A stretch of 64,000 bases of DNA from Symbiodinium natans. Lineage: Eukaryota > Sar > Dinophyceae > Suessiales > Symbiodiniaceae. This document shows, one piece after another, positions 44,846 through 54,880 of the stretch; positions within the stretch are counted from its first letter, which is position 1, and each line of letters starts with the position of its first letter. The DNA lies in NCBI GenBank assembly GCA_905221605.1, contig CAJNDS010002524.1, positions 1,164,134 through 1,228,133 on the forward strand, given 5' to 3'. The notes beneath the pieces are model-generated. The model was not told where the DNA came from. It searched no databases and saw only the letters and a list, made by a program, of their open reading frames with translations. A program made the translations under genes and the position numbers.

Positions 44846-45110
44846 GCGCGAGTTCCCAGCAACGAAACGAGGAATGCACACGCCTGCCGTCAGCAATGAT
44901 TTTCCACCTGAAACAACCTTAAGCCCCACCTCAAGAGCTCAAAACCCACATCTCTAAGAATCATAAGGGGCTGCATATTGAGAACCTACCAAAAAAGTAG
45001 GTGCTAAGGTAAGACCTATTGCGCACCCCTTGGAGCCCTATAGTCGCATCCTCGCCAGACAATTGGCTGTGTTGTCCTCCGTTTGTGCCAGAGAATTTTC
45101 TCCGCAGCAC

Positions 45111-45160
45111 GACTTCGTGCGCAAGCCGCAAGAAATGTCAGAGGGTGTTCAGGAACCTAA
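45111..45160 (+). CDS. Possible exon
   Basis: After TCCGCAG reads HDFVRKPQEMSEGVQEP. Short, unassigned. Confidence 0.25.
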
Positions 45161-45417
45161 ACACGTGAACCCGAAACCCTTAACCATACACCCAAGAACA
45201 GGGTAACACAGAAAGCGAGTGTCCTCTTAGTGTTCGCGACTGTGTTCATGTGGGGGAGGTCCTTCGCTGCCTCACGTGGGCGTGGGGGGAGGGGGGGGCC
45301 AGATGATTTTGTTGGAGGCAGCGGCAGGGATATATAGCAAAATGTAACATGTTGTTTTTTAATCTAACATGCCACTAAATACTTTTTTCAATACAAGTTA
45401 TATAGTTACATATATCG

Positions 45418-45452
<35 letters not shown>

Positions 45453-45462
45453 CGTGTGTGTC
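45418..45462. repeat. (TA)n(TG)n microsatellite
   Basis: TA run followed by TG run; the minus frame reading HTHTHT/YIYIYI is an artefact. Confidence 0.85.
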
Positions 45463-45799
45463 GAAAAGACGTAAACAACATTCGGGTGTACGGTTTTTTT
45501 AGGGGTTAGGGTACATACAACGCGGCGTCCTGATGATGGTAGGTGCATGTTGTATTCTAAAGTTTCCGGTGCATGTTGTATTCTAAAGTTTCCTAGCGGC
45601 AACCCAGGTTAAGCACGGTCATTATGGCGTTCTTAAGGGAGCTGGGTTCATGGGGGGTAGGTATATATCGGGGGGCCTTAGGGAAGCTTAGGGAGCCTTA
45701 GAGAGGAGTAGGGAGGACTTGGGAGCCTTGGGTTACATACCCCCTAAACCCTGAACCCTAAACCCTAAACCGCCCCTCCCCTATAAGGTCAGAAAGCCA

Positions 45800-45872
45800 C
45801 ACGAACATCTTGGGATGCAAATGTCCGGAGGATCCCACCTTCGAGGATGCGTCGAAGCCCCAGGAATTAGGG
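45800..45872 (+). CDS. Possible exon
   Basis: Reads SHTNILGCKCPEDPTFEDAS then KPQ before telomere-like DNA. Protein-like; unassigned. Confidence 0.3.
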
Positions 45873-45879
45873 TTTTAAG

Positions 45880-46110
45880 GGGTTGGGGTTTAGGGTTTAG
45901 GGGTTGGGGCTTAGGATTTAGGGTTTAGGGCTTAGGGTTTAGGGTTTAGGGTTTAGGGCTTAAGGCTTAGGGCTTAGGGCTTAGGGCTTAGGGCTTAGGG
46001 CTTAGGGTTTGGGGTTTGGGGTTTAGGGTTTAGGGGTTGGGGTTTAGGGTTTAGGGTTTAGGGTTTAGGGGTTGGGGTTTAGGGTTTAGGGTGTAGGGTT
46101 TAGGGTCCAG
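45880..46110. repeat. Mixed TTTAGGG and CTTAGGG array
   Basis: Includes seven consecutive GGGCTTA units (about 45957-46008) and several GGGGTTGGGG spacers: another homogenised variant block. Confidence 0.85.
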
Positions 46111-46189
46111 GCACGACAACACATGGCATGCAATTCTTAGACCCTAAATTCTACATATATATATATATATGCTCACCCCCCCCTACGAC

Positions 46190-47420
46190 AGACCCCGGAA
46201 GCGAAACAAAGGTATTTATAATAATAATGTTGTACGTTCATGCATTTGTTGAGTTCTTTCACGCTTCGCTTTCCTAATTAAAAAAAGAGAATAACGAAAC
46301 GAAAAAGATAAAAGAAACATAGAAAACAATAAACAATCGAATTATATTTGTGGGCCAGAGCCCCTATAAATACAATGAATAAGAATACGAAATAAACTTG
46401 GACATTATAATAAAGCATAAGAAATACATAATAAAGCATGAAAATAAGGAAAGTATTGCAAGGAAAACCATGGACGCCAGGTGCTTACAGGATTTAATAT
46501 TAAAATTATAGCAGTTACAATCATATTTTCCATCGCTGCTTCGTTCTCACCTTTTGATTGTATTCTCGCTTCACTACGTTCATTGAAATACAATATAAAA
46601 TGTGATCACTTCCTTACCTTCCGGAAAAATATTAATACAAATAGAATTATAAGGAATGGAAGTCATGATGTCAAGATACTGATGAAAGAGCGCTCAATCT
46701 CCAGTGTTATTTTCTCCCTTATAAAACCGCACGCATATTACAAGTAAGGTGTGAACGCAGCAAACCAGAAAATAAGGAAGATAGTAATGTAATGTCAAGA
46801 TACGACCATAAGATGGAAAGTTGTCTACAGGAAATTGACCACCTATCCAAATAACAGAAAAAAATGAAAGAAGCCAAAAGCACAGATAAAAAACCATTAA
46901 ATCTACTGGACGTCTTCATTATAAAATAGAATGACATTGAAAGACTTCTCAGAAGATAGAAGTAAATAAGATAATGAATCCTGCTTTGTTATTTGGTACA
47001 GCTTTTAATATAGCATATTGGCATAAGAAATACCATTCAGGTACTATATGTAAAGGAGTAAGTAATCCACATGCTTGTAATGCATTATCTGGATGCGAGA
47101 AAGAAGAGAAGCCGAAATGAATTTGTAGAAGATATAGATAGAGAATTGATATCTTTCCATAGAAATCTTTAGTAATAATGAAAGGAAAATGATATTTTAT
47201 TATAGGTGGAATTCCTTAAAGGATTATTAGAAGAAAGAAAATGTAGAGGAAGAATAGCACAAAGAAATGGAAATAGAAAATGAAAGACAAAGAACCTCCT
47301 TAATGTTGGATTGTAAATATACTGTCCTCCACAAAGCCATTCTATTAAAGATGGAAATTGAGATAATAAATTTGTAATTTCTGTAAGTGCATCAGCAAGG
47401 TGGAATGTATGTGTGGGCAG
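46190..47420. other. AT-rich mitochondrial insert (NUMT)
   Basis: About 1.2 kb with base composition quite unlike its surroundings, free of CCCTAAA and of all the element families, and containing a minus-strand cytochrome b copy (46690-47398). The remaining part (46190-46690) has no recognised gene and may be mitochondrial spacer. Boundaries are estimated from the base-composition change; a TA microsatellite sits at the left edge. Confidence 0.75.
46690..47398 (-). pseudogene. cob: Cytochrome b, mitochondrial type, 5'-truncated and frameshifted
   Basis: Reading the minus strand: [20 protein letters not shown] and [19 protein letters not shown] (from 47398 down), then a frame change, then HPDNALQACGLLTPLHIVPE and WYFLCQYAILKAVPN (about 47095-46975), and after further breaks VIWIGGQFPVDNFPSYGR (about 46850-46800). 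HPDN, the PEWYFL motif and the WIGGQ.P end are diagnostic of cytochrome b of the bc1 complex. The first third of the protein is absent. Dinoflagellate mitochondria carry only cob, cox1 and cox3 as protein genes and their transcripts are edited, so some apparent breaks could be editing sites rather than decay. Confidence 0.85.
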
Positions 47421-47514
47421 AAGCGCATCCTCGCACGTCCGTCAGCAACTCCAATAGCTGTTGCTAGCATAGCTCTCTGTTTTGTAATATATTACATATC
47501 TGTCATGAGTGTGG

Positions 47515-48010
47515 AACCCCTGAAAAAATCTTATCAAAACTCCAGTTTCTAAAATTCCAAAAATCCAAAAAATCCACCCCCAAGGTTTGGAGTTTTGGAA
47601 ACTCGAGCGGGAGCCTTAAAATCCAAAAATCGAGCAAATTCCTCGAGTTTCCATTGTTCCAAAAATCCAAAAAAATCCACCCCAAGGTTTGGGTTTTTGG
47701 AAACTCGAGCGGGAGCCTCAAAATCCAAAAAAAAACAAGCAAATTCCTCGAGTTTCCAAAATTCCAAACCTTGGGGTGGGTTTTTCGGATTTTTGGAATT
47801 TTGGAAACTCGAGGAATTTGCTCGGTTTTTGGATTCTGAGGAAATTCCTCGAGTTTCCAAAGTTCCAAACCTTGAGGTAGGTTTTTGGATTTTGGGAATT
47901 TTGGGAACTCGATTTTTGGATTTTGAGGCTCCCGCTCGAGTTTCCAAAATTCCAAACCTTGGGGTGGATTTTTTTGGAGTTTTGGAAACTCGAGGAATTT
48001 TGGAGTGTTG
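47515..48010. repeat. Block of direct and inverted repeats built on CTCGAG
   Basis: The unit CCAAGGTTTGGAGTTTTGGAAACTCGAG, GGGAGCCT.AAAATCCAAAAATCGAG and CAAATTCCTCGAGTTTCC recurs at least four times in alternating orientation. Both strands give long frames of similar low-complexity content, which I take as artefacts. It would fold into nested hairpins. Confidence 0.8.
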
Positions 48011-48062
48011 GTCTTCCGCCCCCTTCCTGGACAGACTGGAAATGCGCTTCCAGGGTCTGTCG

Positions 48063-48180
48063 TGGGGGGGGGGGGGGGTGGTGACCATATATATATATAT
48101 ATATACACATACATATACGTGTGTGTGTGTGTGTGTGCGTGTGTATATATGTGTCTATGTATATAAACATATACGCATAG
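48063..48180. repeat. Poly-G, (TA)n and (GT)n microsatellites
   Basis: A G run, a TA run and a GT run in succession; short TA runs continue to about 48340. Confidence 0.85.
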
Positions 48181-48345
48181 ACCTGTATCTACATCTACAT
48201 ACGCATGTTTCTTTGTATGGGCATTCGTAGAATGTATGCTTATGGAGTGTGTGAGTGTATGTATGTAATCCAATGTTTGCAACGTCTGTAACGTGTGCCA
48301 TGTATGTGCATATGTATACAGATGTACATATATATATATGTATAC

Positions 48346-48466
48346 ATTAAACCATTTGCGAAGAACGCAACCGATAATCCGAAGCTTTACCCAGGTACGG
48401 CCAGTTTGCCGGTCGAATTGATGTGGACAACGCCACCTGCTAAGTTGTTCTTTGCAGACGTCTGGG
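48346..48466 (+). CDS. Possible exon
   Basis: Reads PFAKNATDNPKLYPGTASLP then VELMWTTPPAKLFFADVWG just before a family A element (48484-48556). Good composition; no family recognised. Confidence 0.4.
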
Positions 48467-48483
48467 GGTTAGGGGGGCCTGAG

Positions 48484-48556
48484 TTCATGGGTACTTACAA
48501 GTAGGGTAAACCGTACCCGGTTAGAACCCTAGTTACCCTACGTAGAGGTACCCATC
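48484..48556. repeat. Family A fold-back element, compact copy
   Basis: TTCATGGGTACTTACAAGTAGGG...CGTACCC...TAGTTACCCTACGTAGAGGTACCC; the outer arms are shortened. Confidence 0.65.
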
Positions 48557-48936
48557 CACCCCTAATAGGGAATACAATCTAGGGATTAGGGCTGAGGGTT
48601 CCTGCCTCAGGAGCTTTTTTTTGCAGGTTACCTAAGATTTCCTATGAGGGCTTTAGACTAAGAACCTACAGATAAGGCAGGTTTGGGGGGGGTTCTCAGG
48701 GTAAACCCCAGAACAACAAGCTCAGGTAGATTTGGAGAAGTTCCCCGGCTGGGATAGGCTGAGGTGGCGGCCCCAGCAGGTCCACGGCATCCGTTTAATG
48801 AATTCAGGTAGGCGACTTAACTGCCGAGTTGAGGGTCTCAACCCTAAACCCTAAATCGGTTTTCTGTTGGCTTTCGGGTTGAGGGTTTAGGGTTGGGGGG
48901 TCGGGTTTAGGGTTGAACCGGCTTACTACTGAGCAA

Positions 48937-49068
48937 TGAACGGAATCGTCACGGCCTCTGTGCTGATTCTGACGGCCAGTGAGTGCTTGCGTGCTTGCTT
49001 GCCATGCTTTGCAAGCGCAGAGCGGAGCTCGTGCGGCGTGGCCTCCAAGCCTTGTGGGGGGGTTTAGG
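48937..49068 (+). CDS. Possible small secreted protein or first exon
   Basis: ATG followed by NGIVTASVLILTASECLRAC and LPCFASAERSSCGVASKPCG before a stop in TTTAGGG repeat. A hydrophobic start and several cysteines resemble a signal peptide plus short Cys-rich chain. Unconfirmed. Confidence 0.3.
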
Positions 49069-49106
49069 GTTTAGGGTTTAGGGTTTAGGGTTTAGGGTTT
49101 AGGGTA
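49060..49106. repeat. Interstitial TTTAGGG array
   Basis: Six units, 45 bp upstream of the intronless frame at 49151. Confidence 0.9.
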
Positions 49107-49150
49107 TGGCTACGGCTCAAGTTTGGCTACGAGACCCAAAAGGGTAATGC

Positions 49151-49906
49151 TTGACAATTCGTAGAATTTCTTGCCTCACTTGTGCCATGGCAGACAGAAA
49201 ACTCGTTGCTTGCATTGGGTATACTCTGAGATTAGCACAGAGACAGAAGGAGATTGATGTTGCTGGCCACCTCTGGCATGGCTTGTACTCTTTGACAAAG
49301 ACAACCAATGTCACAGCCCGCATCACAAAACCAATCAGTCTCTACTCGGCATTGGGCTTCAGTGACATGATGAGTGAAAGCATCTCCACGGTGTTTGTTG
49401 ACGATGCTCCAAGCCAAGGGCGTGGTCCTTCCATTCAGACCCAGTCAAAGATGCAGACTTCGACTGTAGTTGATGTCGACAGCAGTGCTCTCAGAAGCGG
49501 TGCTCTCACTGACAAGGGCAATCCAGACAACGAGGGCTGCTTTGTGCAGGCGCATGGAGAGCTGGACTGTTGGGAAAGCGCCACGCAAACCGAGGTAGAG
49601 GTCATCGCCAGGCCGCAGTTTGAGCTCATCATGGACGACATGAAGAAGCATGTTGAGAACTTGAGCGCACAGGTGGCCCAACTCAGCCATTCCGTTGGCG
49701 AACCCATATCAACGCGGATTATGTCCAGATGCGAGTCATCAGCAGAGGCAAGCAGTGATGTGTCGTCGTCGGTTGTGATGCCATGGTTGCCGCACATGAC
49801 CCTTGAAGAGGTGCAGGCACGGGCTTATGCCAAAAAGGTTGAGGACAGGAGTCGTCGCAGGCAGCAACGCCTCCAGTCACTTGGAAAATGTGCAGACAAC
49901 ACCTGA
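49151..49906 (+). CDS. Intronless hypothetical protein, 251 aa
   Basis: The longest non-repeat frame other than the reverse transcriptase. It has balanced composition, no telomere-like units, an N-terminal basic/aromatic part, an acidic Ser-rich middle, a helix likely to form a coiled coil (MDDMKKHVENLSAQVAQLS, about residues 162-180) and a C-terminal basic helix (AYAKKVEDRSRRRQQRLQSL). I recognise no domain. Being uninterrupted in a window where genes are shredded into short exons, it may be a retrocopy or the first ORF of a retroelement. Its 3' region ends in GTGCTCAAAAAGGGTTTAGGG, similar to the retrotransposon tail at 54850-54880. Confidence 0.6.
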   Translation: MTIRRISCLTCAMADRKLVACIGYTLRLAQRQKEIDVAGHLWHGLYSLTKTTNVTARITKPISLYSALGFSDMMSESISTVFVDDAPSQGRGPSIQTQSKMQTSTVVDVDSSALRSGALTDKGNPDNEGCFVQAHGELDCWESATQTEVEVIARPQFELIMDDMKKHVENLSAQVAQLSHSVGEPISTRIMSRCESSAEASSDVSSSVVMPWLPHMTLEEVQARAYAKKVEDRSRRRQQRLQSLGKCADNT

Positions 49907-50028
49907 CCGGAACTGGTGTGCGTGTCGTTAGTCTTCTAGTTTGTGCTCGGAAGTGGATCTGTGATGCATAGCGTCAACACATGTCCCCTGAGCTGCCGGC
50001 ATGCCCCTCAGTCCGTGCTCAAAAAGGG

Positions 50029-50094
50029 TTTAGGGTTCAGGGTTCAGGGTTTAGGGTTTAGGGTTTAGGGTTTAGGGTTTAGGGTTTAGGGCAG
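50029..50094. repeat. TTTAGGG array between similar 3' ends
   Basis: CCTCAGTCCGTGCTCAAAAAGGG stands before the array and CCTCAAAGTCCGTTGCTCAAAAAGGG at about 50156-50181 after it. Confidence 0.8.
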
Positions 50095-50308
50095 TGAGTG
50101 CTCAGAGTCTGGGTTCGGAGAAAGGCGTTTAGGGGCAGCTGCATGTGCGCCGGCAGCCTCAAAGTCCGTTGCTCAAAAAGGGCCCTAAACCCTAAACCCT
50201 AAAGTGGCGCAAGCGGTTCGAGGTTCAGGATTTCAGACCCTTTGGGGTCTAGGCGTGCTTCCTACCCGAAAACACAGCGGGATTCCTAATAGGGTCCATG
50301 TACCGAAT

Positions 50309-50505
50309 ATAGGGGTCGGAGTACTTACTTATAGTATTCCTTAGTAGCAGAGTAGGTAACCTTTAACCTTTTTGGGTTAATATCTTCCCCTTATAATCCC
50401 CAAGGTTAACCTTTAAAACCCCTAGGTACTGGACAACTAAGATTCCCTTATGGTTCCTGTATGATTATACGATAAGAATTAAGGCCCCTATATTATATAG
50501 TATAT
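50309..50505. repeat. Family J element with a nested family K element
   Basis: Left part TATAGGGGTCGGAGTAC, right part ATTCCCTTATGGTTCC...ATTAAGGCCCCTATA; interrupted by the family K copy at 50340-50441. Confidence 0.8.
50340..50441. repeat. Family K element (ATTC duplication), near-identical to 6137
   Basis: CTTAGTAGCAGAGTAGGTAACC to TACTGGACAACTAAG, with ATTC at 50336-50339 and 50442-50445. I count two differences from the copy at 6137-6238 over 102 bases, the closest pair of elements in the window. Confidence 0.9.
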
Positions 50506-50883
50506 AACTTGGGACGTACGGGGGTGCTATCGTGGCTTTCAGGCCCGGGTATATACCATTTGGGTACATGGACCGTTAGGGTTTAGGGTTCACTTACTAG
50601 ACGACCTAAACCCTAAACCCTGAACCCTAAACCCTCAACCCTAAACCCTAAACCCCTTCATTCCTTACAAACCCCTACTGAGAACCAGATGAAAGTCCCT
50701 GCAAGACAGGGCGATAAGAAGACAGAAAAAACAAAAAAGGGTTTAGGGTTTTGTGAAACCCTAGAGCCCTTAAAACCTAAGCCGTAAACCCGAGAACCCT
50801 GAACCCTAAACCCTGAACCCTGAACCCTAAACCCTGAACCCCAAACCCCAAACCTAAGCTGTAAACCCTAAACGTGTGCCCTA

Positions 50884-50996
50884 AGGTGGTGGAACATGAC
50901 GATGAAGGCTGGCGACTGCGCCTTCGTTCCACGCCAATGGTGTGCGCCCCAGGAGGAGGTCAATTCCCGAGTGTCGACCTAAAGCGGTATTTAGGG
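50884..50996 (+). CDS. Unassigned exon, about 37 codons
   Basis: Reads KVVEHDDEGWRLRLRSTPMV then CAPGGGQFPSVDLKRYLG. Good coding character; unassigned. Confidence 0.4.
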
Positions 50997-51208
50997 ATCA
51001 GGGGGGTTTGTATTTTTGTTAAGCCCTAAACCCTAAACCCTAAACCCTAAACTCAGTTTAGGGTCCAGGGTTTCCTCTCGCGCACCCTCCGGGTTCTCGG
51101 GGTGGTTTGGGTGAAGATTCGTCAAGAAGAAGTGTGGCGCTTGTGTAGTTTTGGGCGCTTCGAGTCAGGAAGCTTGAAGCAGGTGGTTTAGGGTTTAGTG
51201 TTTAGGGT

Positions 51209-51553
51209 TTAGGGACGCAAGAATCCATCTGCATATTGTGCGGAAGGTTCCGTTGCGAGTTGGTGCATTGGAGGCACTGAGACGTGGCTAAAACCCCACA
51301 TTCTAGCGACGTGGCGGAGAAGGTTTCTTGGGGCCCAGGTGCGTTTCGTGCCCTGGAGATGAGTAGCCTGAGAGCAGCCTTCTAACAAAACAACACTGCG
51401 TTTTGCGAAGTAAGCGCGTGTTCGCCTGGATTTTGGCTGCCTGAGGAGTCCTGGGTTTTCTCTTTTGGCATGCTGCGATGGTAGAAGAACACGGGTTTTT
51501 AGGATGTAGTCGCGGCTTCGGGCGGCCGCCATTGTGGCTGCAAAGGTTCTCAC
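51209..51553 (-). CDS. Possible minus-strand frame, 114 codons
   Basis: An uninterrupted minus-strand frame starting MRTFAATMAAARSRDYIL and rich in basic residues. The interval lacks telomere-like units. No domain seen; the plus strand shows no better frame. Confidence 0.3.
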   Translation of the reverse strand: MRTFAATMAAARSRDYILKTRVLLPSQHAKRENPGLLRQPKSRRTRAYFAKRSVVLLEGCSQATHLQGTKRTWAPRNLLRHVARMWGFSHVSVPPMHQLATEPSAQYADGFLRP

Positions 51554-51612
51554 ATCCCTACACCCTAAAACCCCAAACCCTAAACCCTAAACCCTTGCGA
51601 AAACCCTAAACC

Positions 51613-51768
51613 CTGCTCCAGGGTGGATTCTTGAAAGCTTCGCTTGGTACGACCTACGGCTGCCAGAAGCCTGCGACATGGAAATGCGCAGACACCGCAA
51701 GGCGTGGATCGGGATCCCGCAGCTATACAGCTTCGCAGAAGATCCATGCTCTCAGAAAGTGTAGCCGT
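51613..51768 (+). CDS. Possible exon
   Basis: One frame reads WILESFAWYDLRLPEACDME, MRRHRKAWIGIPQLYSFAED and PCSQKV. A second plus frame (51631-51885) is also open, so the reading frame is uncertain. Confidence 0.35.
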
Positions 51769-51867
51769 GAGAACTGCCGCATGACCTTCCTGCGCATCCG
51801 GTGGCTGCACCAAGACGAAACGCACTTCAGGAGAAGACCCGAGAGGCTTCATCTGAGGGCTCATGTA

Positions 51868-52011
51868 CTTTGGGAGGTTCATTAGGGTACTTCTACGTAG
51901 GGTTAAAAGTACCTTTGAATAATAAGGTAATATAAGGTATAATTGTTGCCCTACTTATCACCCTACTTACAAGTAAAACCCTACTAATAGGTACCCGAAT
52001 GAACCTCCAAT
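51868..52011. repeat. Family A fold-back element (short form)
   Basis: CTTTGGGAGGTTCATTAGGGTAC against GTACCCGAATGAACCTCCAA. Confidence 0.85.
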
Positions 52012-52095
52012 TGGTGTGCTGGCAACGCCCCCGTGCAAGCAGATGCATAGGATCACAGCCCGGCCTTCACGGGTGCTCGGCGAGAGAAGGAATCA

Positions 52096-52134
52096 GGGTT
52101 TAGGGTTTAGGGTTTAGGGTTTAGGGTTTAGGGT
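52096..52134. repeat. TTTAGGG array at the 5' end of the retrotransposon
   Basis: Five to six units pass directly (GGGTTCTCTC) into retrotransposon coding sequence, with no spacer. Confidence 0.9.
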
Positions 52135-52136
52135 TC

Positions 52137-54880
52137 TCTCAGTATTCCTTTAGACTCCATTCGGGTTACTTGCAACACTTCTGCAATGCAAGAGCTTGGA
52201 ACAGATCATGGGCTTGTCAGTGCAAACTTCATGGTTATTGACCTCTGCAACACCCCCAAGCGACAACAGCAGTCCCGAAAAAGAAGTCGACAGTGTCATC
52301 GTTGGACTGTTCGAGTTGACCTCCCGGAGCTGGAGGAACAGCTCAGCAAATTCTGGTCGCCAGAAGCTGTGATGAACATTCATGAGCAGTTGTTTGTTCT
52401 CCAGCGCCTCGCCAACGGTGCATGCTCACATAGGAAGGGACTAAGGTTTATTGACCCCCCTCTGGTGAAAGACCTGTGCAAACAGAGACGAGAGGCCACA
52501 GATCCTGCTGAGCGTGCATGGTTGGTCAGGGCTGTGTCGTTAACTCGTGCTGCAGCCAAAAGGCAATGGTGGCAGAGCTTAGAAGACATGGCTGGGTAGG
52601 GCAATGGGGAGGCCATCAGGTATCTTCGCAGACGATTGCAGAAACCTACCACCACCTCTGCCTTGATCCGACAGTGTGGCGGCCAGGAGGCCGCTGCTAA
52701 AGCCATCCGAGAGCACACCCGTTCAGTTTTCGGTGCCCAGCTGTCGGACGAAGATATCGGGCTGCTGCGTCAGATGCAGAATGAACTGCGTAGTGCTGCA
52801 GCTTCTGCTCCCTTGTGTGCCTTCCAGCCAGACGAGGTTAGACAATATGTCCAAGACAAAGTGCACGTTCGAAAGACTGCTGGTATGCTGGGAGTCAGTG
52901 CGGAGCTCATTCGAGCTCTTTCGCTGACGGAGCTGGGCATGGACTTTCTCACTGGGCATTGCAACCTCATGCTACGTGACAAGATACTCCCCCAAAGCTA
53001 TTTGCGGGCATGTATGTGCCTGATTCCAAAGGACCCTGCCCACGCAATATAGACCGCTATGTTTGCTAGAGCCCATGGCCAAGCTTACCAGCGGCCTGGC
53101 CTACCAGCGCTTGATCCGTGTCTGGGAGCGGCCACAGTGTCAGCTAGGTGCCCTGACTGGGTGTCAGGTCATTGACTGCCTTTGGCTGTCACAAACTCTG
53201 CTTTACAAAGAGTATAAAACGGCTTCGCCAGGCCTTCGACAACCTCAGTCGTGTGGCTGTGCTAGACTTCCTCTTGAACCGGACCCCTCCAGGACTCCAG
53301 CATGAGGCGTGTCTCCTGTGGCAGTTATTACAGTGTCAACTCCACTTTTCTTGGGGAGATGAAGAATGGACTGTAGACGCCACCACTGGAGTCCAACAGG
53401 GGGCGCCTCTGAGCGCGGGCATTTTCAGCCTTATTGTAGGCTGGGCGCTGCAGAAACTCTTTGAGGTGTGGGAATGCAGCGGTGTACAATTTCAGCACAA
53501 ACTTCCGAGTGAACTGCCTTTGCTTGGTTGGGCGTATGTTGATGACATCATCCTAAATTTACAAACTTGGCCTGAGTTGGTTGCTTGTTTTGCTGCTTTG
53601 GAAAACACCCTTCAGGGCTTAGGGTTGTGCATCAACTTTGACAAGACTGTCATAGTGCTTCCTGACCGAATGTGGCCGGAAGCGAGAGCATTTGCGGCAA
53701 CTCACCCTGAACACCCTGTCTGCCGATGTAAGTGGAGAACTGATGGCGTATACCTCCGAAAACCCTTCAAGCCTTTCCAGTCAGCTTCCACTGTGTCGGG
53801 GTGGGCCCTGGCTGCTGCGGGAAAACTGGCGCACGCAGGGTGGGAAGAACTTGCCCCTGTGCTGCACCAGTGCCGATGGAATCATGGCTTGCTCCCCTTT
53901 GTTCTCCTTAACCGATACGTTTTCGCAAAGTTTTCGTGGTTTGGGATGATGATCGAGCCGCTGATACAGTGGGGGCAGGGCCTTGATAGCTTGCAATGCA
54001 CAATGATGTGCCTGTCCTTGCAGCTTTACATTCCCAGCAGCATGAAGGGAGAGCACGCAGTGTGCCTGCACCGCCTGCGCCGTCGCATGGTATACACTTG
54101 CCTTCAGCTGAACAATAAGTTCAGATGGCTCCTGCTTCTCATGCGAAGACGGTGGACGTATGCGGGACACCTGCTTCGAAAACCCCTGAACAGTCTGCCA
54201 TTGAGTATCATTGCTGCTTCCAATCCTGGCTCCATACGACAAGCAGTGCCAGCCCCGTGGCATAGCATATACACTTGGCTTGTTAAACAGTTGCAGGACT
54301 TGCGGTGGATTGAGCCCCATGATAAGCAGCCCAGCATTGAACAGCTGCAGGAACTTGCCAAGGACCGGGATGTTTGGTTTCAGGGCTGGGGTCGTCTTGA
54401 ACACCAATATTTCATGGAGTTGCAATATGAACATGTCTTTCTGTGGTCCAGCTTGAGAGTGGCCTTGCAAGCAGCCACGGCTTGGAAGCAGACAGTCGCA
54501 GTTGCTTGGGCATGTGAAAGCTGGTGGCTCATCTGGCTGAGCGAAATCGAGGGCCCTGCTAGGGTTGCATATGATGGGCACGATTTTTTGCATTGCGTGG
54601 GATACTTGCGGATGGAGTGCCCTGATGTTTGGGGCTTAGACTTCGTCGTGCCGCAAATCTTCCTGGACGTTCATCTGGGATGTGTGCTGTCATGGGTGCA
54701 GGCCATTTGGAATACTTATGGGTGCGTTGCTACCTTTTCGGTCATGAATGAAGTGGAAGGTCGTTTTGCGGTTGAGTTTGCGGGCTTGCAATAAGCCCTT
54801 CGCTACTGCTGAGCTCTGCAAGACGCGGTGCTTGGTGGTCCCAGCTGATGCTCAGAGCCTGGGTTCAGAAAAGGGTTTAG
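52137..54880 (+). mobile_element. Non-LTR (LINE-type) retrotransposon, 5'-truncated, degenerate
   Basis: The upstream end retains the last part of an endonuclease/exonuclease/phosphatase domain (LGTDHGLV, equivalent to the SDH motif). Then come a linker, the reverse transcriptase and a C-terminal region. The frame from 52141 to about 53045 has one stop (TAG 52597-52599); frame changes occur near 53045 (LIPKDP to YRPLCLLEPMAKL) and near 53215 (to LRQAFDNLSR). From there it is open to 54794. TTTAGGG repeats abut the 5' end, and the 3' tail ends CTGGGTTCAGAAAAGGG followed at once by TTTAGGG. It is a dead copy of an APE-type LINE. Confidence 0.9.
53172..54794 (+). pseudogene. Reverse transcriptase, 3' part, of the LINE-type element
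   Basis: A 540-codon open frame holding RT motif A (RQAFDNLSR, whose leading Asp is lost at the frameshift), motif B (TGVQQGAPLSAGIFSLIV) and the catalytic YVDD at 53534-53545, then the thumb and a C-terminal segment with WTYAGHLLR, typical of LINE post-RT regions. It would reverse-transcribe the element's RNA at a nicked target. The N-terminal fingers (GVSAELIRAL, LIPKDP, RPLCLLEP) are in the upstream frames. Confidence 0.9.

Noticed and set aside
47503..48282. 259-codon minus frame and 211-codon plus frame
   Set aside because: Both strands of an inverted-repeat block and adjacent (GT)n/(TA)n tracts; peptides such as NFGNSRNL recur with the DNA units.
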